A program made the translations under genes and the position numbers. Below the pieces are notes generated by a model, which saw only the letters and a program-made list of their open reading frames with translations, was not told the origin of the DNA and made no database searches. A stretch of DNA of 64,000 nt from Edolisoma coerulescens (lineage: Eukaryota; Chordata; Aves; Passeriformes; Campephagidae), in contig VWZW01006950.1 of assembly GCA_013397115.1 (NCBI GenBank), positions 832,622 through 896,621 on the forward strand, in the 5' to 3' direction. Positions 63,801-64,000 of this stretch are shown here, piece after piece (the first letter of the stretch is position 1; each line of letters opens with the position of its first letter).

Positions 63801-63920
63801 GTACTCCAGGGGCAGGTTGTTAAGTGCTTTTAGAAAGACGTCTGAAAGCTGCAGATCTGACTGTTTCATTGTGAAGTTTGCAACAGAAATTACTTTATGG
63901 ACTCTAATAAAGTTGGAATT
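51700..63920 (-). CDS. C6: Complement component C6, 3' part (11 exons; 5' exons outside window)
   Basis: C6 is the secreted plasma protein that captures nascent C5b and starts membrane attack complex assembly. Exons in transcript order: 63920-63680, 63029-62907, 61956-61790, 60867-60642, 59475-59304, 58309-58198, 57752-57620, 56637-56446, 55903-55813, 54032-53791, 51881-51700. They sum to 1881 nt, 626 residues plus stop, all in phase with GT-AG introns. Domains present: MACPF from just before its signature, EGF-like, third TSP1, two CCP and two FIM modules. The N-terminal two TSP1 repeats, LDLRa and the first MACPF exons must lie to the right of the window. C6 differs from its neighbour C7 by having the YSRIFDDFGTHY signature, the CAPCPNNGRP EGF loop and the SEDICV FIM motif. 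No lesion is seen in the visible part. Confidence 0.95.
53154..53255. repeat. Diverged dispersed segment, copy B
   Basis: Partner of 42674-42775, in the last C6 intron. Shares acatttacaggaaaac, an acacagtaaata-type block and ttgcacaaca in the same order. Confidence 0.55.
53791..54032 (-). CDS. C6: C6 exon: second part of FIM1, start of FIM2
   Basis: Acceptor cctttgggcag, donor gtatgt. It encodes HYSEDICVLHAVSEQN, FHFLHAGPCHGN and CGYDTCYDWEDC. 242 nt, ends in phase 1. Confidence 0.95.
54538..54605 (-). mobile_element. CR1 LINE short 3' fragment
   Basis: Reverse-complement CR1 terminus: atcataaaatcatagaatgg, then tttggattggaaggaacctt. Lies in a C6 intron next to a CR1 of the opposite orientation. 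Confidence 0.85.
54735..54878 (+). mobile_element. CR1 LINE fragment, left half of an interrupted copy
   Basis: CR1 3' region with tcagccctggtgaggcacag and acctggagcaggtccagtg, stopping at the LTR target site. Confidence 0.85.
54879..55207 (-). mobile_element. Solo LTR nested in a CR1, with exact 5-bp target duplication
   Basis: 329 bases, TG to CA, flanked by CAGTG at 54874-54878 and 55208-55212. On the - strand it starts TGTTGGAACCC, has AATAAA before a gtccgaacaag block and carries tggtgccccgtgtgagga near its end. The CR1 reading resumes immediately after it. One unresolved base lies at 55096. No viral coding sequence remains. Confidence 0.85.
55208..55628 (+). mobile_element. CR1 LINE fragment, right half of an interrupted copy
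   Basis: Resumes the CR1 copy with gtaacaaggatgatcaaggg, gggagctgggcctgttcagt and caataggacaagaggcaatg, to cccttccaacctgacccatt. Confidence 0.9.
55813..55903 (-). CDS. C6: C6 exon: first part of FIM1
   Basis: Acceptor tgttgtttcag, donor gtaagt. It encodes KIRGICNPGQKQVGSQC, then VCMSPEEDCG. 91 nt. It lies beyond a 1.8 kb intron that holds CR1 and LTR insertions. Confidence 0.93.
56446..56637 (-). CDS. C6: C6 exon: CCP2
   Basis: Acceptor ttgtttgttacag, donor gttagt. It encodes CLRPPISDSVTISPF, YNTGETMKLSCQAGFMVTG and the SIKCEK end. 192 nt, as in C7 exon 15. Confidence 0.95.
57620..57752 (-). CDS. C6: C6 exon: rest of CCP1
   Basis: Acceptor ttttctgtag, donor gtaaga. It encodes YAVGEEVEIACVSGHSLIGY, then CLPDQTWTQQHVEC. 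133 nt, as in C7 exon 14. Confidence 0.95.
58198..58309 (-). CDS. C6: C6 exon: linker and start of CCP1
   Basis: Acceptor cacttttcag, donor gtgagc. It encodes GAPCINDDEA, a short linker and CSRPDPPEYGFIR, the first CCP strand. 112 nt, ends in phase 0. Confidence 0.95.
59304..59475 (-). CDS. C6: C6 exon: third TSP1 domain
   Basis: Acceptor actccttgcag, donor gtaaga. It encodes VDGRWGCWSEWSPC, RTRECNNPAPMNGGKPC and an acidic end. 172 nt, identical in length to C7 exon 12. Confidence 0.96.
60642..60867 (-). CDS. C6: C6 exon: MACPF end and EGF-like domain, very GC-rich
   Basis: Acceptor ggctctctggcag, donor gtactc. It encodes VSPIVELVRNVPC, then CRCAPCPNNGRP and CLCLCQAGTHGASC. Cysteine spacing is intact. 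Base composition is far richer in G, C and CpG than any neighbouring exon. The protein shows the effect: several positions that are Lys or Asn in human C6 are Arg or His. 226 nt, ends in phase 1. Confidence 0.95.
61790..61956 (-). CDS. C6: C6 exon: MACPF second hairpin
   Basis: Acceptor ttgtctttcag, donor gtaaga. It encodes SAERSISLVKGGRSEYAAALAWE, then DWLESTKDNPVVIDFE. 167 nt, the same as C7 exon 10. Confidence 0.96.
62907..63029 (-). CDS. C6: C6 exon: MACPF disulfide loop
   Basis: Acceptor gtatttctag, donor gtgacc. It encodes ECVRTETTKRVFFRKKKKV, then RCTTNRMTVTHEG. The basic Cys-to-Cys loop parallels the lysine run in C7 exon 9. 123 nt. Confidence 0.94.
63680..63920 (-). CDS. C6: C6 exon: MACPF core with signature
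   Basis: Acceptor ttatttctag, donor gtatgt. It encodes NFIRVHKVISVANF, LSDVFLKALNNLPLEYN and then YSRIFDDFGTHYYTSGKMGG, which contains the MACPF signature. 241 nt, ends in phase 1. It corresponds to C7 exon 8. This is the most 5' C6 exon in the window. Confidence 0.96.
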
Positions 63921-64000
63921 CTAGAAATAAGAAAAGGGAAGTCTTAGCACCTTCAGAGGGAGGTAAGTGCAGAAAATAGAGAGGCCAAGAGTATATCCTG

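Larger units (their letters stand above)
51882..64000 (-). other. C6 introns within the window
   Basis: Ten complete introns and the start of an eleventh (63921-64000). Apart from the listed CR1, LTR and copy B segments, they hold a poly-A tract at 57758-57783 and a (GCC)n-like run at 60618-60636 beside the EGF exon. There is also a perfect 16-base palindrome at 54714-54729. No nested gene or RNA is seen. Confidence 0.5.

Noticed and set aside
1..64000. CRISPR array, operon, phage or intact provirus
   Set aside because: None is present. The window is vertebrate DNA with two split complement genes and solo LTRs only.

Overview
This is a 64 kb piece of bird genomic DNA, probably from a passerine. 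The interspersed repeats are CR1 LINE 3' ends, avian endogenous-retrovirus LTRs and one SINE-like element made of a decayed tRNA-Ile head joined to a CR1-type tail. That layout matches what I remember of TguSINE1 from zebra finch. Genes have short exons, GT-AG introns and AT-rich introns. There are no operons, CRISPR arrays or intact viral genes. Mammalian C6 and C7 lie on human 5p13, whose bird counterpart is largely the Z chromosome, so a Z origin is likely but cannot be shown from sequence alone. || Layout: 1-14.8 kb is non-coding upstream DNA holding CR1 pieces (35-275, 485-627, 3762-4105), the tRNA-derived SINE (about 5529-5672) and two LTRs (7922-8517 and 13749-14007). From 14831 to 36423 on the + strand lies a complete complement component C7 gene. 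I could assign 18 coding exons, totalling about 831 codons with every junction in phase. From 36.4 to 51.7 kb is a gene-free interval with CR1 copies, an LTR nested in a CR1, an (ATT)n microsatellite and one copy of an unknown dispersed segment. From 51700 to 63920 on the - strand lies the 3' part of complement component C6: 11 coding exons and 626 codons, from the middle of the MACPF domain to the stop. The 5' exons of C6 lie beyond the right edge. || The two genes are convergent. They share domain order and nearly identical exon lengths and phases, so they are ancient tandem paralogues. Both proteins are secreted plasma components of the terminal complement pathway. C6 binds C5b, C7 joins to form C5b-7, and the complex then recruits C8 and C9 to build the membrane attack pore. 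|| Points worth a second look: an unresolved base exactly at the C7 exon 3 splice acceptor, where the obvious acceptor would break the frame; a shortened, serine-poor first membrane-hairpin segment and a five-lysine run in C7; a C6 EGF exon that is strikingly GC-rich and arginine-rich; an orphan exon-like island in C7 intron 16; the absence of the MROH2B-sized gene found between C7 and C6 in mammals; two LTRs nested inside CR1 copies; and a diverged sequence pair present on both sides of the C6 3' end.
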